A stretch of 64,000 nucleotides of DNA from Siphonodentalium dalli (taxonomy: Eukaryota > Mollusca > Scaphopoda > Gadilida > Siphonodentaliidae). The notes under the pieces were generated by a model. That model saw only the letters and a program-made list of their open reading frames with translations. It was not told where the DNA came from and did no database searches. The stretch is taken from the NCBI GenBank assembly GCA_032622095.1, contig CP136069.1, positions 746,001 to 810,000 on the forward strand, written 5' to 3'. Below are positions 28,708 to 43,464 of this stretch, one piece after another. The position numbers and the translations under genes were made by a program. How positions within the stretch are numbered: the first letter of the stretch is position 1; the number at the start of each line of letters is the position of its first letter.

Positions 28708-31700
28708 TATAAGAAAAATTTGAATTTTACGAAATTTCACGTCTCACCATCATAAGTTGTTATTTCCATATTTTCTTATTTTCAAATGATGATGACCACA
28801 TTTTGGACAGATTTAAATAAGAAACGCATGGATTCGCCTGTAGATAGTAAAGAAAGTGATAAATCTGGTAATTTTGCATGGATGTCAGGTACCATTAGGG
28901 GGTCTGGGGGTCTAAAGCCCCCCCTCCCCACAATTTTGAGGAGTGTTAGCCCCCCCCCCCCCCCCCCATTGGGAAAATGTGTCATTTGACCCAATTAAGC
29001 TTTTCCGGCACCCAGTAGCCTTATCTGGGACGTATGCCCACCCCAAGTCGGGGGGGGGGGTGATGGCATCACCACTAGAGTTACTGTCGTGCAAAACTGT
29101 CATGGCAGCTTTGTTAAACAGACAGTATGCCCTGCCATCTGGTAAAATTTCATGCCTGAGGCTGTGTCTGATGTTGTATCATAATGTTTCGATATTTAAA
29201 TTGACTTATGGTTGCTTTACATTGCTATTAAAATATTTTTTATTTTTATTTTCTGTTAATTTTGGTAAATATTTATTATAAATTGCCAAATTCTGCATGA
29301 AAAGGGTTTAAAATTGGACAATATAGCCCTCTCAAAATGTATATTAACATTTCCTCTTCAATTTAGTAATATTATGGTATATAAGGACATACTTCAGTTA
29401 TACAAGATCCATTAGCTAGTAAAATTGAAAAAAAAAGCTAATTTTTTTGGCTTTATTTTGAGGATTGACACTAATTTTCAGGATGCCTCATATTGGAAAA
29501 ATAAACAACTACTGCTCAATATAATCCATTTTTGATTTCAGTAAGGTCTATATTTTGATAAAATACTATAAGAAACGCTGTTATTCACACATATACATAT
29601 ATATAAGAAAAATTTGAATTTTACGAAATTTCACGTCTCACCATGATAAGTTGTTATTTCCATATTTTCTTATTTTCAAATGATGATGACCACATTTTGG
29701 ACAGATTTAAATAAGAAACGCATGGATTCGCCTGTAGATAGTAAAGAAAGTGATAAATCTGGTAATTTTGCATGGATGTCAGGTACCATTAGGGGGTCAG
29801 GGGGTCTAAAGCCCCCCCTCCCCACAATTTTGAGGAGTGTTAGCCCCCCCCCCCCCCCATTGGGAAAATGTGTCATTTGACCCAATTAAGCTTTTCCGGC
29901 ACCCAGTAGCCTTATCTGGGACGTATGCCCACCCCAAGTCGGGGGGGGGGGTGATGGCATCACCACTAGAGTTACTGTCGTGCAAAACTGTCATGGCAGC
30001 TTTGTTAAACAGACAGTATGCCCTGCCATCTGGTAAAATTTCTATGCCTGAGGCTGTGTCTGATGTTGTATCATAATGTTTCGATATTTAAATTGACTTA
30101 TGGTTGCTTTACATTGCTATTAAAATATTTTTTATTTTTATTTTCTGTTAATTTTGGTAAATATTTATTATAAATTGCCAAATTCTGCATGAAAAGGGTT
30201 TAAAATTGGACAATATAGCCCTCTCAAAATGTATATTAACATTTCCTCTTCAATTTAGTAATATTATGGTATATAAGGACATACTTCAGTTATACAAGAT
30301 CCATTAGCTAGTAAAATTGAAAAAAAAAGCTAAATTTTTTGGCTTTATTTTGAGGATTGACACTAATTTTCAGGATGCCTCATATTGGAAAAATAAACAA
30401 CTACTGCTCAATATAATCCATTTTTGATTTCAGTAAGGTCTATATTTTGATAAAATACTATAAGAAACGCTGTTATTCACACATATACATATATATAAGA
30501 AAAATTTGAATTTTACGAAATTTCACGTCTCACCATGATAAGTTGTTATTTCCATATTTTCTTATTTTCAAATGATGATGACCACATTTTGGACAGATTT
30601 AAATAAAAAACGCATGGATTCGCCTGTAGATAGTAAAGAAAGTGATAAATCTGGTAATTTTGCATGGATGTCAGGTACCATTAGGGGGTCAGGGGGTCTA
30701 AAGCCCCCCCTCCCCACAATTTTGAGGAGTGTTAGCCCCCCCCCCCATTGGGAAAATGTGTCATTTGACCCAATTAAGCTTTTCCGGCACCCAGTAGCCT
30801 TATCTGGGACGTATGCCCACCCCAAGTCGGGGGGGGGGGGTGATGGCATCACCACTAGAGTTACTGTCGTGCAAAACTGTCATGGCAGCTTTGTTAAACA
30901 GACAGTATGCCCTGCCATCTGGTAAAATTTCATGCCTGAGGCTGTGTCTGATGTTGTATCATAATGTTTCGATATTTAAATTGACTTATGGTTGCTTTAC
31001 ATTGCTATTAAAATATTTTTTATTTTTATTTTCTGTTAATTTTGGTAAATATTTATTATAAATTGCCAAATTCTGCATGAAAAGGGTTTAAAATTGGACA
31101 ATATAGCCCTCTCAAAATGTATATTAACATTTCCTCTTCAATTTAGTAATATTATGGTATATAAGGACATACTTCAGTTATACAAGATCCATTAGCTAGT
31201 AAAATTGAAAAAAAAAGCTAAATTTTTTGGCTTTATTTTGAGGATTGACACTAATTTTCAGGATGCCTCATATTGGAAAAATAAACAACTACTGCTCAAT
31301 ATAATCCATTTTTGATTTCAGTAAGGTCTATATTTTGATAAAATACTATAAGAAACGCTGTTATTCACACATATACATATATATAAGAAAAATTTGAATT
31401 TTACGAAATTTCACGTCTCACCATGATAAGTTGTTATTTCCATATTTTCTTATTTTCAAATGATGATGACCACATTTTGGACAGATTTAAATAAGAAACG
31501 CATGGATTCGCCTGTAGATAGTAAAGAAAGTGATAAATCTGGTAATTTTGCATGGATGTCAGGTACCATTAGGGGGTCAGGGGGTCTAAAGCCCCCCCTC
31601 CCCACAATTTTGAGGAGTGTTAGCCCCCCCCCCCCCATTGGGAAAATGTGTCATTTGACCCAATTAAGCTTTTCCGGCACCCAGTAGCCTTATCTGGGAC

Positions 31701-34053
31701 GTATGCCCACCCCAAGTCGGGGGGGGGGTGATGGCATCACCACTAGAGTTACTGTCGTGCAAAACTGTCATGGCAGCTTTGTTAAACAGACAGTATGCCC
31801 TGCCATCTGGTAAAATTTCATGCCTGAGGCTGTGTCTGATGTTGTATCATAATGTTTCGATATTTAAATTGACTTATGGTTGCTTTACATTGCTATTAAA
31901 ATATTTTTTATTTTTATTTTCTGTTAATTTTGGTAAATATTTATTATAAATTGCCAAATTCTGCATGAAAAGGGTTTAAAATTGGACAATATAGCCCTCT
32001 CAAAATGTATATTAACATTTCCTCTTCAATTTAGTAATATTATGGTATATAAGGACATACTTCAGTTATACAAGATCCATTAGCTAGTAAAATTGAAAAA
32101 AAAAGCTAAATTTTTTGGCTTTATTTTGAGGATTGACACTAATTTTCAGGATGCCTCATATTGGAAAAATAAACAACTACTGCTCAATATAATCCATTTT
32201 TGATTTCAGTAAGGTCTATATTTTGATAAAATACTATAAGAAACGCTGTTATTCACACATATACATATATATAAGAAAAATTTGAATTTTACGAAATTTC
32301 ACGTCTCACCATGATAAGTTGTTATTTCCTTATTTTCTTATTTTCAAATGATGATGACCACATTTTGGACAGATTTAAATAAGAAACGCATGGATTCGCC
32401 TGTAGATAGTAAAGAAAGTGATAAATCTGGTAATTTTGCATGGATGTCAGGTACCATTAGGGGGTCAGGGGGTCTAAAGCCCCCCCTCCCCACAATTTTG
32501 AGGAGTGTTAGCCCCCCCCCCCCCATTGGGAAAATGTGTCATTTGACCCAATTAAGCTTTTCCGGCACCCAGTAGCCTTATCTGGGACGTATGCCCACCC
32601 CAAGTCGGGGGGGGGGGGGGTGATGGCATCACCACTAGAGTTACTGTCGTGCAAAACTGTCATGGCAGCTTTGTTAAACAGACAGTATGCCCTGCCATCT
32701 GGTAAAATTTCATGCCTGAGGCTGTGTCTGATGTTGTATCATAATGTTTCGATATTTAAATTGACTTATGGTTGCTTTACATTGCTATTAAAATATTTTT
32801 TATTTTTATTTTCTGTTAATTTTGGTAAATATTTATTATAAATTGCCAAATTCTGCATGAAAAGGGTTTAAAATTGGACAATATAGCCCTCTCAAAATGT
32901 ATATTAACATTTCCTCTTCAATTTAGTAATATTATGGTATATAAGGACATACTTCAGTTATACAAGATCCATTAGCTAGTAAAATTGAAAAAAAAAGCTA
33001 AATTTTTTGGCTTTATTTTGAGGATTGACACTAATTTTCAGGATGCCTCATATTGGAAAAATAAACAACTACTGCTCAATATAATCCATTTTTGATTTCA
33101 GTAAGGTCTATATTTTGATAAAATACTATAAGAAACGCTGTTATTCACACATATACATATATATAAGAAAAATTTGAATTTTACGAAATTTCACGTCTCA
33201 CCATGATAAGTTGTTATTTCCATATTTTCTTATTTTCAAATGATGATGACCACATTTTGGACAGATTTAAATAAGAAACGCATGGATTCGCCTGTAGATA
33301 GTAAAGAAAGTGATAAATCTGGTAATTTTGCATGGATGTCAGGTACCATTAGGGGGTCAGGGGGTCTAAAGCCCCCCCTCCCCACAATTTTGAGGAGTGT
33401 TAGCCCCCCCCCCCATTGGGAAAATGTGTCATTTGACCCAATTAAGCTTTTCCGGCACCCAGTAGCCTTATCTGGGACGTATGCCCACCCCAAGTCGGGG
33501 GGGGGGGGTGATGGCATCACCACTAGAGTTACTGTCGTGCAAAACTGTCATGGCAGCTTTGTTAAACAGACAGTATGCCCTGCCATCTGGTAAAATTTCA
33601 TGCCTGAGGCTGTGTCTGATGTTGTATCATAATGTTTCGATATTTAAATTGACTTATGGTTGCTTTACATTGCTATTAAAATATTTTTTATTTTTATTTT
33701 CTGTTAATTTTGGTAAATATTTATTATAAATTGCCAAATTCTGCATGAAAAGGGTTTAAAATTGGACAATATAGCCCTCTCAAAATGTATATTAACATTT
33801 CCTCTTCAATTTAGTAATATTATGGTATATAAGGACATACTTCAGTTATACAAGATCCATTAGCTAGTAAAATTGAAAAAAAAAGCTAAATTTTTTGGCT
33901 TTATTTTGAGGATTGACACTAATTTTCAGGATGCCTCATATTGGAAAAATAAACAACTACTGCTCAATATAATCCATTTTTGATTTCAGTAAGGTCTATA
34001 TTTTGATAAAATACTATAAGAAACGCTGTTATTCACACATATACATATATATA

Positions 34054-34511
34054 GGAATCAGGGAGCTAAATGTGTTCTAGAGTCGGGGAGCGAGTACACC
34101 GTGGAACCCTAAAGGTGAAGGTAACTGAAGAATGACCTTCACCTGATACATGCGACACGTTATTAAAGGATGACATCGCGTTTATTTGATTTGTACATAA
34201 TATCTAAATAATTTAAACTGGTGAATGAATGGGGGAACGGATTTTTGTGAGCGGGAAATGTATTTAACTAGCTGTTGTAGATCTGGGTTTTTCCAGATCA
34301 AATTTGGCTGTGAGATAGCCCTGTCGTACACTTGGGGATTTATTTTAAAAAGTAAACACATGACCTATGATTTTTCTTGCATTTTCGTGATCAACTGGTG
34401 TCAATCTAGCTGTGTAAACATCACTGGTATGGCCTGCAGGCTTCAATTCAGCGAATTTGGCCGAAACGTTAACACTGTCGCCTATGGGAAACCATTTAGT
34501 TCCGTGATTCC
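34054..34511 (+). mobile_element. MITE-like insert, copy 15
   Basis: 458 bp. It follows the longest run of empty units in the window, five in a row (29606-34053). Confidence 0.8.
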
Positions 34512-35401
34512 TATAAGAAAAATTTGAATTTTACGAAATTTCACGTCTCACCATGATAAGTTGTTATTTCCATATTTTCTTATTTTCAAATGATGATGAC
34601 CACATTTTGGACAGATTTAAATAAGAAACGCATGGATTCGCCTGTAGATAGTAAAGAAAGTGATAAATCTGGTAATTTTGCATGGATGTCAGGTACCATT
34701 AGGGGGTCAGGGGGTCTAAAGCCCCCCCTCCCCACAATTTTGAGGAGTGTTAGCCCCCCCCCCCCATTGGGAAAATGTGTCATTTGACCCAATTAAGCTT
34801 TTCCGGCACCCAGTAGCCTTATCTGGGACGTATGCCCACCCCAAGTCGGGGGGGGGTGATGGCATCACCACTAGAGTTACTGTCGTGCAAAACTGTCATG
34901 GCAGCTTTGTTAAACAGACAGTATGCCCTGCCATCTGGTAAAATTTCATGCCTGAGGCTGTGTCTGATGTTGTATCATAATGTTTCGATATTTAAATTGA
35001 CTTATGGTTGCTTTACATTGCTATTAAAATATTTTTTATTTTTATTTTCTGTTAATTTTGGTAAATATTTATTATAAATTGCCAAATTCTGCATGAAAAG
35101 GGTTTAAAATTGGACAATATAGCCCTCTCAAAATGTATATTAACATTTCCTCTTCAATTTAGTAATATTATGGTATATAAGGACATACTTCAGTTATACA
35201 AGATCCATTAGCTAGTAAAATTGAAAAAAAAAGCTAAATTTTTTGGCTTTATTTTGAGGATTGACACTAATTTTCAGGATGCCTCATATTGGAAAAATAA
35301 ACAACTACTGCTCAATATAATCCATTTTTGATTTCAGTAAGGTCTATATTTTGATAAAATACTATAAGAAACGCTGTTATTCACACATATACATATATAT
35401 A

Positions 35402-35859
35402 GGAATCAGGGAGCTAAATGTGTTCTAGAGTCGGGGAGCGAGTACACCGTGGAACCCTAAAGGTGAAGGTAACTGAAGAATGACCTTCACCTGATACATG
35501 CGACACGTTATTAAAGGATGACATCGCGTTTATTTGATTTGTACATAATATCTAAATAATTTAAACTGGTGAATGAATGGGGGAACGGATTTTTGTGAGC
35601 GGGAAATGTATTTAACTAGCTGTTGTAGATCTGGGTTTTTCCAGATCAAATTTGGCTGTGAGATAGCCCTGTCGTACACTTGGGGATTTATTTTAAAAAG
35701 TAAACACATGACCTATGATTTTTCTTGCATTTTCGTGATCAACTGGTGTCAATCTAGCTGTGTAAACATCACTGGTATGGCCTGCAGGCTTCAATTCAGC
35801 GAATTTGGCCGAAACGTTAACACTGTCGCCTATGGGAAACCATTTAGTTCCGTGATTCC
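35402..35859 (+). mobile_element. MITE-like insert, copy 16
   Basis: 458 bp. The body behind it has private A to C near 35971 and C to A near 36171. Confidence 0.8.
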
Positions 35860-37634
35860 TATAAGAAAAATTTGAATTTTACGAAATTTCACGTCTCACC
35901 ATGATAAGTTGTTATTTCCATATTTTCTTATTTTCAAATGATGATGACCACATTTTGGACAGATTTAAATCAGAAACGCATGGATTCGCCTGTAGATAGT
36001 AAAGAAAGTGATAAATCTGGTAATTTTGCATGGATGTCAGGTACCATTAGGGGGTCAGGGGGTCTAAAGCCCCCCCTCCCCACAATTTTGAGGAGTGTTA
36101 GCCCCCCCCCCCCATTGGGAAAATGTGTCATTTGACCCAATTAAGCTTTTCCGGCACCCAGTAGCCTTATATGGGACGTATGCCCACCCCAAGTCGGGGG
36201 GGGGGTGATGGCATCACCACTAGAGTTACTGTCGTGCAAAACTGTCATGGCAGCTTTGTTAAACAGACAGTATGCCCTGCCATCTGGTAAAATTTCATGC
36301 CTGAGGCTGTGTCTGATGTTGTATCATAATGTTTCGATATTTAAATTGACTTATGGTTGCTTTACATTGCTATTAAAATATTTTTTATTTTTATTTTCTG
36401 TTAATTTTGGTAAATATTTATTATAAATTGCCAAATTCTGCATGAAAAGGGTTTAAAATTGGACAATATAGCCCTCTCAAAATGTATATTAACATTTCCT
36501 CTTCAATTTAGTAATATTATGGTATATAAGGACATACTTCAGTTATACAAGATCCATTAGCTAGTAAAATTGAAAAAAAAAGCTAAATTTTTTGGCTTTA
36601 TTTTGAGGATTGACACTAATTTTCAGGATGCCTCATATTGGAAAAATAAACAACTACTGCTCAATATAATCCATTTTTGATTTCAGTAAGGTCTATATTT
36701 TGATAAAATACTATAAGAAACGCTGTTATTCACACATATACATATATATAAGAAAAATTTGAATTTTACGAAATTTCACGTCTCACCATGATAAGTTGTT
36801 ATTTCCATATTTTCTTATTTTCAAATGATGATGACCACATTTTGGACAGATTTAAATAAGAAACGCATGGATTCGCCTGTAGATAGTAAAGAAAGTGATA
36901 AATCTGGTAATTTTGCATGGATGTCAGGTACCATTAGGGGGTCAGGGGGTCTAAAGCCCCCCCTCCCCACAATTTTGAGGAGTGTTAGCCCCCCCCCATT
37001 GGGAAAATGTGTCATTTGACCCAATTAAGCTTTTCCGGCACCCAGTAGCCTTATCTGGGACGTATGCCCACCCCAAGTCGGGGGGGGGGTGATGGCATCA
37101 CCACTAGAGTTACTGTCGTGCAAAACTGTCATGGCAGCTTTGTTAAACAGACAGTATGCCCTGCCATCTGGTAAAATTTCATGCCTGAGGCTGTGTCTGA
37201 TGTTGTATCATAATGTTTCGATATTTAAATTGACTTATGGTTGCTTTACATTGCTATTAAAATATTTTTTATTTTTATTTTCTGTTAATTTTGGTAAATA
37301 TTTATTATAAATTGCCAAATTCTGCATGAAAAGGGTTTAAAATTGGACAATATAGCCCTCTCAAAATGTATATTAACATTTCCTCTTCAATTTAGTAATA
37401 TTATGGTATATAAGGACATACTTCAGTTATACAAGATCCATTAGCTAGTAAAATTGAAAAAAAAAGCTAAATTTTTTGGCTTTATTTTGAGGATTGACAC
37501 TAATTTTCAGGATGCCTCATATTGGAAAAATAAACAACTACTGCTCAATATAATCCATTTTTGATTTCAGTAAGGTCTATATTTTGATAAAATACTATAA
37601 GAAACGCTGTTATTCACACATATACATATATATA

Positions 37635-38092
37635 GGAATCAGGGAGCTAAATGTGTTCTAGAGTCGGGGAGCGAGTACACCGTGGAACCCTAAAGGTGAA
37701 GGTAACTGAAGAATGACCTTCACCTGATACATGCGACACGTTATTAAAGGATGACATCGCGTTTATTTGATTTGTACATAATATCTAAATAATTTAAACT
37801 GGTGAATGAATGGGGGAACGGATTTTTGTGAGCGGGAAATGTATTTAACTAGCTGTTGTAGATCTGGGTTTTTCCAGATCAAATTTGGCTGTGAGATAGC
37901 CCTGTCGTACACTTGGGGATTTATTTTAAAAAGTAAACACATGACCTATGATTTTTCTTGCATTTTCGTGATCAACTGGTGTCAATCTAGCTGTGTAAAC
38001 ATCACTGGTATGGCCTGCAGGCTTCAATTCAGCGAATTTGGCCGAAACGTTAACACTGTCGCCTATGGGAAACCATTTAGTTCCGTGATTCC
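37635..38092 (+). mobile_element. MITE-like insert, copy 17
   Basis: 458 bp, no private change noticed. Confidence 0.8.
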
Positions 38093-38984
38093 TATAAGAA
38101 AAATTTGAATTTTACGAAATTTCACGTCTCACCATGATAAGTTGTTATTTCCATATTTTCTTATTTTCAAATGATGATGACCACATTTTGGACAGATTTA
38201 AATAAGAAACGCATGGATTCGCCTGTAGATAGTAAAGAAAGTGATAAATCTGGTAATTTTGCATGGATGTCAGGTACCATTAGGGGGTCAGGGGGTCTAA
38301 AGCCCCCCCTCCCCACAATTTTGAGGAGTGTTAGCCCCCCCCCCCCCATTGGGAAAATGTGTCATTTGACCCAATTAAGCTTTTCCGGCACCCAGTAGCC
38401 TTATCTGGGACGTATGCCCACCCCAAGTCGGGGGGGGGGTGATGGCATCACCACTAGAGTTACTGTCGTGCAAAACTGTCATGGCAGCTTTGTTAAACAG
38501 ACAGTATGCCCTGCCATCTGGTAAAATTTCATGCCTGAGGCTGTGTCTGATGTTGTATCATAATGTTTCGATATTTAAATTGACTTATGGTTGCTTTACA
38601 TTGCTATTAAAATATTTTTTATTTTTATTTTCTGTTAATTTTGGTAAATATTTATTATAAATTGCCAAATTCTGCATGAAAAGGGTTTAAAATTGGACAA
38701 TATAGCCCTCTCAAAATGTATATTAACATTTCCTCTTCAATTTAGTAATATTATGGTATATAAGGACATACTTCAGTTATACAAGATCCATTAGCTAGTA
38801 AAATTGAAAAAAAAAGCTAAATTTTTTGGCTTTATTTTGAGGATTGACACTAATTTTCAGGATGCCTCATATTGGAAAAATAAACAACTACTGCTCAATA
38901 TAATCCATTTTTGATTTCAGTAAGGTCTATATTTTGATAAAATACTATAAGAAACGCTGTTATTCACACATATACATATATATA

Positions 38985-39442
38985 GGAATCAGGGAGCTAA
39001 ATGTGTTCTAGAGTCGGGGAGCGAGTACACCGTGGAACCCTAAAGGTGAAGGTAACTGAAGAATGACCTTCACCTGATACATGCGACACGTTATTAAAGG
39101 ATGACATCGCGTTTATTTGATTTGTACATAATATCTAAATAATTTAAACTGGTGAATGAATGGGGGAACGGATTTTTGTGAGCGGGAAATGTATTTAACT
39201 AGCTGTTGTAGATCTGGGTTTTTCCAGATCAAATTTGGCTGTGAGATAGCCCTGTCGTACACTTGGGGATTTATTTTAAAAAGTAAACACATGACCTATG
39301 ATTTTTCTTGCATTTTCGTGATCAACTGGTGTCAATCTAGCTGTGTAAACATCACTGGTATGGCCTGCAGGCTTCAATTCAGCGAATTTGGCCGAAACGT
39401 TAACACTGTCGCCTATGGGAAACCATTTAGTTCCGTGATTCC
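38985..39442 (+). mobile_element. MITE-like insert, copy 18
   Basis: 458 bp. The body that follows has a private C to T near 39501 and a longer first C run (39653-39662). Confidence 0.8.
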
Positions 39443-42400
39443 TATAAGAAAAATTTGAATTTTACGAAATTTCACGTCTCACCATGATAAGTTGTTATTT
39501 TCATATTTTCTTATTTTCAAATGATGATGACCACATTTTGGACAGATTTAAATAAGAAACGCATGGATTCGCCTGTAGATAGTAAAGAAAGTGATAAATC
39601 TGGTAATTTTGCATGGATGTCAGGTACCATTAGGGGGTCAGGGGGTCTAAAGCCCCCCCCCCTCCCCACAATTTTGAGGAGTGTTAGCCCCCCCCCCCCC
39701 ATTGGGAAAATGTGTCATTTGACCCAATTAAGCTTTTCCGGCACCCAGTAGCCTTATCTGGGACGTATGCCCACCCCAAGTCGGGGGGGGGGGTGATGGC
39801 ATCACCACTAGAGTTACTGTCGTGCAAAACTGTCATGGCAGCTTTGTTAAACAGACAGTATGCCCTGCCATCTGGTAAAATTTCATGCCTGAGGCTGTGT
39901 CTGATGTTGTATCATAATGTTTCGATATTTAAATTGACTTATGGTTGCTTTACATTGCTATTAAAATATTTTTTATTTTTATTTTCTGTTAATTTTGGTA
40001 AATATTTATTATAAATTGCCAAATTCTGCATGAAAAGGGTTTAAAATTGGACAATATAGCCCTCTCAAAATGTATATTAACATTTCCTCTTCAATTTAGT
40101 AATATTATGGTATATAAGGACATACTTCAGTTATACAAGATCCATTAGCTAGTAAAATTGAAAAAAAAAGCTAAATTTTTTGGCTTTATTTTGAGGATTG
40201 ACACTAATTTTCAGGATGCCTCATATTGGAAAAATAAACAACTACTGCTCAATATAATCCATTTTTGATTTCAGTAAGGTCTATATTTTGATAAAATACT
40301 ATAAGAAACGCTGTTATTCACACATATACATATATATAAGAAAAATTTGAATTTTACGAAATTTCACGTCTCACCATGATAAGTTGTTATTTCCATATTT
40401 TCTTATTTTCAAATGATGATGACCACATTTTGGACAGATTTAAATAAGAAACGCATGGATTCGCCTGTAGATAGTAAAGAAAGTGATAAATCTGGTAATT
40501 TTGCATGGATGTCAGGTACCATTAGGGGGTCAGGGGGTCTAAAGCCCCCCCTCCCCACAATTTTGAGGAGTGTTAGCCCCCCCCCATTGGGAAAATGTGT
40601 CATTTGACCCAATTAAGCTTTTCCGGCACCCAGTAGCCTTATCTGGGACGTATGCCCACCCCAAGTCGGGGGGGGGGGGTGATGGCATCACCACTAGAGT
40701 TACTGTCGTGCAAAACTGTCATGGCAGCTTTGTTAAACAGACAGTATGCCCTGCCATCTGGTAAAATTTCATGCCTGAGGCTGTGTCTGATGTTGTATCA
40801 TAATGTTTCGATATTTAAATTGACTTATGGTTGCTTTACATTGCTATTAAAATATTTTTTATTTTTATTTTCTGTTAATTTTGGTAAATATTTATTATAA
40901 ATTGCCAAATTCTGCATGAAAAGGGTTTAAAATTGGACAATATAGCCCTCTCAAAATGTATATTAACATTTCCTCTTCAAATTAGTAATATTATGGTATA
41001 TAAGGACATACTTCAGTTATACAAGATCCATTAGCTAGTAAAATTGAAAAAAAAAGCTAAATTTTTTGGCTTTATTTTGAGGATTGACACTAATTTTCAG
41101 GATGCCTCATATTGGAAAAATAAACAACTACTGCTCAATATAATCCATTTTTGATTTCAGTAAGGTCTATATTTTGATAAAATACTATAAGAAACGCTGT
41201 TATTCACACATATACATATATATAAGAAAAATTTGAATTTTACGAAATTTCACGTCTCACCATGATAAGTTGTTATTTCCATATTTTCTTATTTTCAAAT
41301 GATGATGACCACATTTTGGACAGATTTAAATAAGAAACGCATGGATTCGCCTGTAGATAGTAAAGAAAGTGATAAATCTGGTAATTTTGCATGGATGTCA
41401 GGTACCATTAGGGGGTCAGGGGGTCTAAAGCCCCCCCTCCCCACAATTTTGAGGAGTGTTAGCCCCCCCCCCCCCCCCATTGGGAAAATGTGTCATTTGA
41501 CCCAATTAAGCTTTTCCGGCACCCAGTAGCCTTATCTGGGACGTATGCCCACCCCAAGTCGGGGGGGGGTGGTGATGGCATCACCACTAGAGTTACTGTC
41601 GTGCAAAACTGTCATGGCAGCTTTGTTAAACAGACAGTATGCCCTGCCATCTGGTAAAATTTCATGCCTGAGGCTGTGTCTGATGTTGTATCATAATGTT
41701 TCGATATTTAAATTGACTTATGGTTGCTTTACATTGCTATTAAAATATTTTTTATTTTTATTTTCTGTTAATTTTGGTAAATATTTATTATAAATTGCCA
41801 AATTCTGCATGAAAAGGGTTTAAAATTGGACAATATAGCCCTCTCAAAATGTATATTAACATTTCCTCTTCAATTTAGTAATATTATGGTATATAAGGAC
41901 ATACTTCAGTTATACAAGATCCATTAGCTAGTAAAATTGAAAAAAAAAGCTAAATTTTTTGGCTTTATTTTGAGGATTGACACTAATTTTCAGGATGCCT
42001 CATATTGGAAAAATAAACAACTACTGCTCAATATAATCCATTTTTGATTTCAGTAAGGTCTATATTTTGATAAAATACTATAAGAAACGCTGTTATTCAC
42101 ACATATACATATATATAAGAAAAATTTGAATTTTACGAAATTTCACGTCTCACCATGATAAGTTGTTATTTCCATATTTTCTTATTTTCAAATGATGATG
42201 ACCACATTTTGGACAGATTTAAATAAGAAACGCATGGATTCGCCTGTAGATAGTAAAGAAAGTGATAAATCTGGTAATTTTGCATGGATGTCAGGTACCA
42301 TTAGGGGGTCAGGGGGTCTAAAGCCCCCCCTCCCCACAATTTTGAGGAGTGTTAGCCCCCCCCCCCATTGGGAAAATGTGTCATTTGACCCAATTAAGCT

Positions 42401-43006
42401 TTTCCGGCACCCAGTAGCCTTATCTGGGACGTATGCCCACCCCAAGTCGGGGGGGGGGGGGTGATGGCATCACCACTAGAGTTACTGTCGTGCAAAACTG
42501 TCATGGCAGCTTTGTTAAACAGACAGTATGCCCTGCCATCTGGTAAAATTTCATGCCTGAGGCTGTGTCTGATGTTGTATCATAATGTTTCGATATTTAA
42601 ATTGACTTATGGTTGCTTTACATTGCTATTAAAATATTTTTTATTTTTATTTTCTGTTAATTTTGGTAAATATTTATTATAAATTGCCAAATTCTGCATG
42701 AAAAGGGTTTAAAATTGGACAATATAGCCCTCTCAAAATGTATATTAACATTTCCTCTTCAATTTAGTAATATTATGGTATATAAGGACATACTTCAGTT
42801 ATACAAGATCCATTAGCTAGTAAAATTGAAAAAAAAAGCTAAATTTTTTGGCTTTATTTTGAGGATTGACACTAATTTTCAGGATGCCTCATATTGGAAA
42901 AATAAACAACTACTGCTCAATATAATCCATTTTTGATTTCAGTAAGGTCTATATTTTGATAAAATACTATAAGAAACGCTGTTATTCACACATATACATA
43001 TATATA

Positions 43007-43464
43007 GGAATCAGGGAGCTAAATGTGTTCTAGAGTCGAGGAGCGAGTACACCGTGGAACCCTAAAGGTGAAGGTAACTGAAGAATGACCTTCACCTGAT
43101 ACATGCGACACGTTATTAAAGGATGACATCGCGTTTATTTGATTTGTACATAATATCTAAATAATTTAAACTGGTGAATGAATGGGGGAACGGATTTTTG
43201 TGAGCGGGAAATGTATTTAACTAGCTGTTGTAGATCTGGGTTTTTCCAGATCAAATTTGGCTGTGAGATAGCCCTGTCGTACACTTGGGGATTTATTTTA
43301 AAAAGTAAACACATGACCTATGATTTTTCTTGCATTTTCGTGATCAACTGGTGTCAATCTAGCTGTGTAAACATCACTGGTATGGCCTGCAGGCTTCAAT
43401 TCAGCGAATTTGGCCGAAACGTTAACACTGTCGCCTATGGGAAACCATTTAGTTCCGTGATTCC
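43007..43464 (+). mobile_element. MITE-like insert, copy 19 (last unit of the array)
   Basis: 458 bp with a private G to A near 43039 (AGTCGAGGAGCG). Its unit is the last of the array and its body ends at 44358. Confidence 0.8.
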
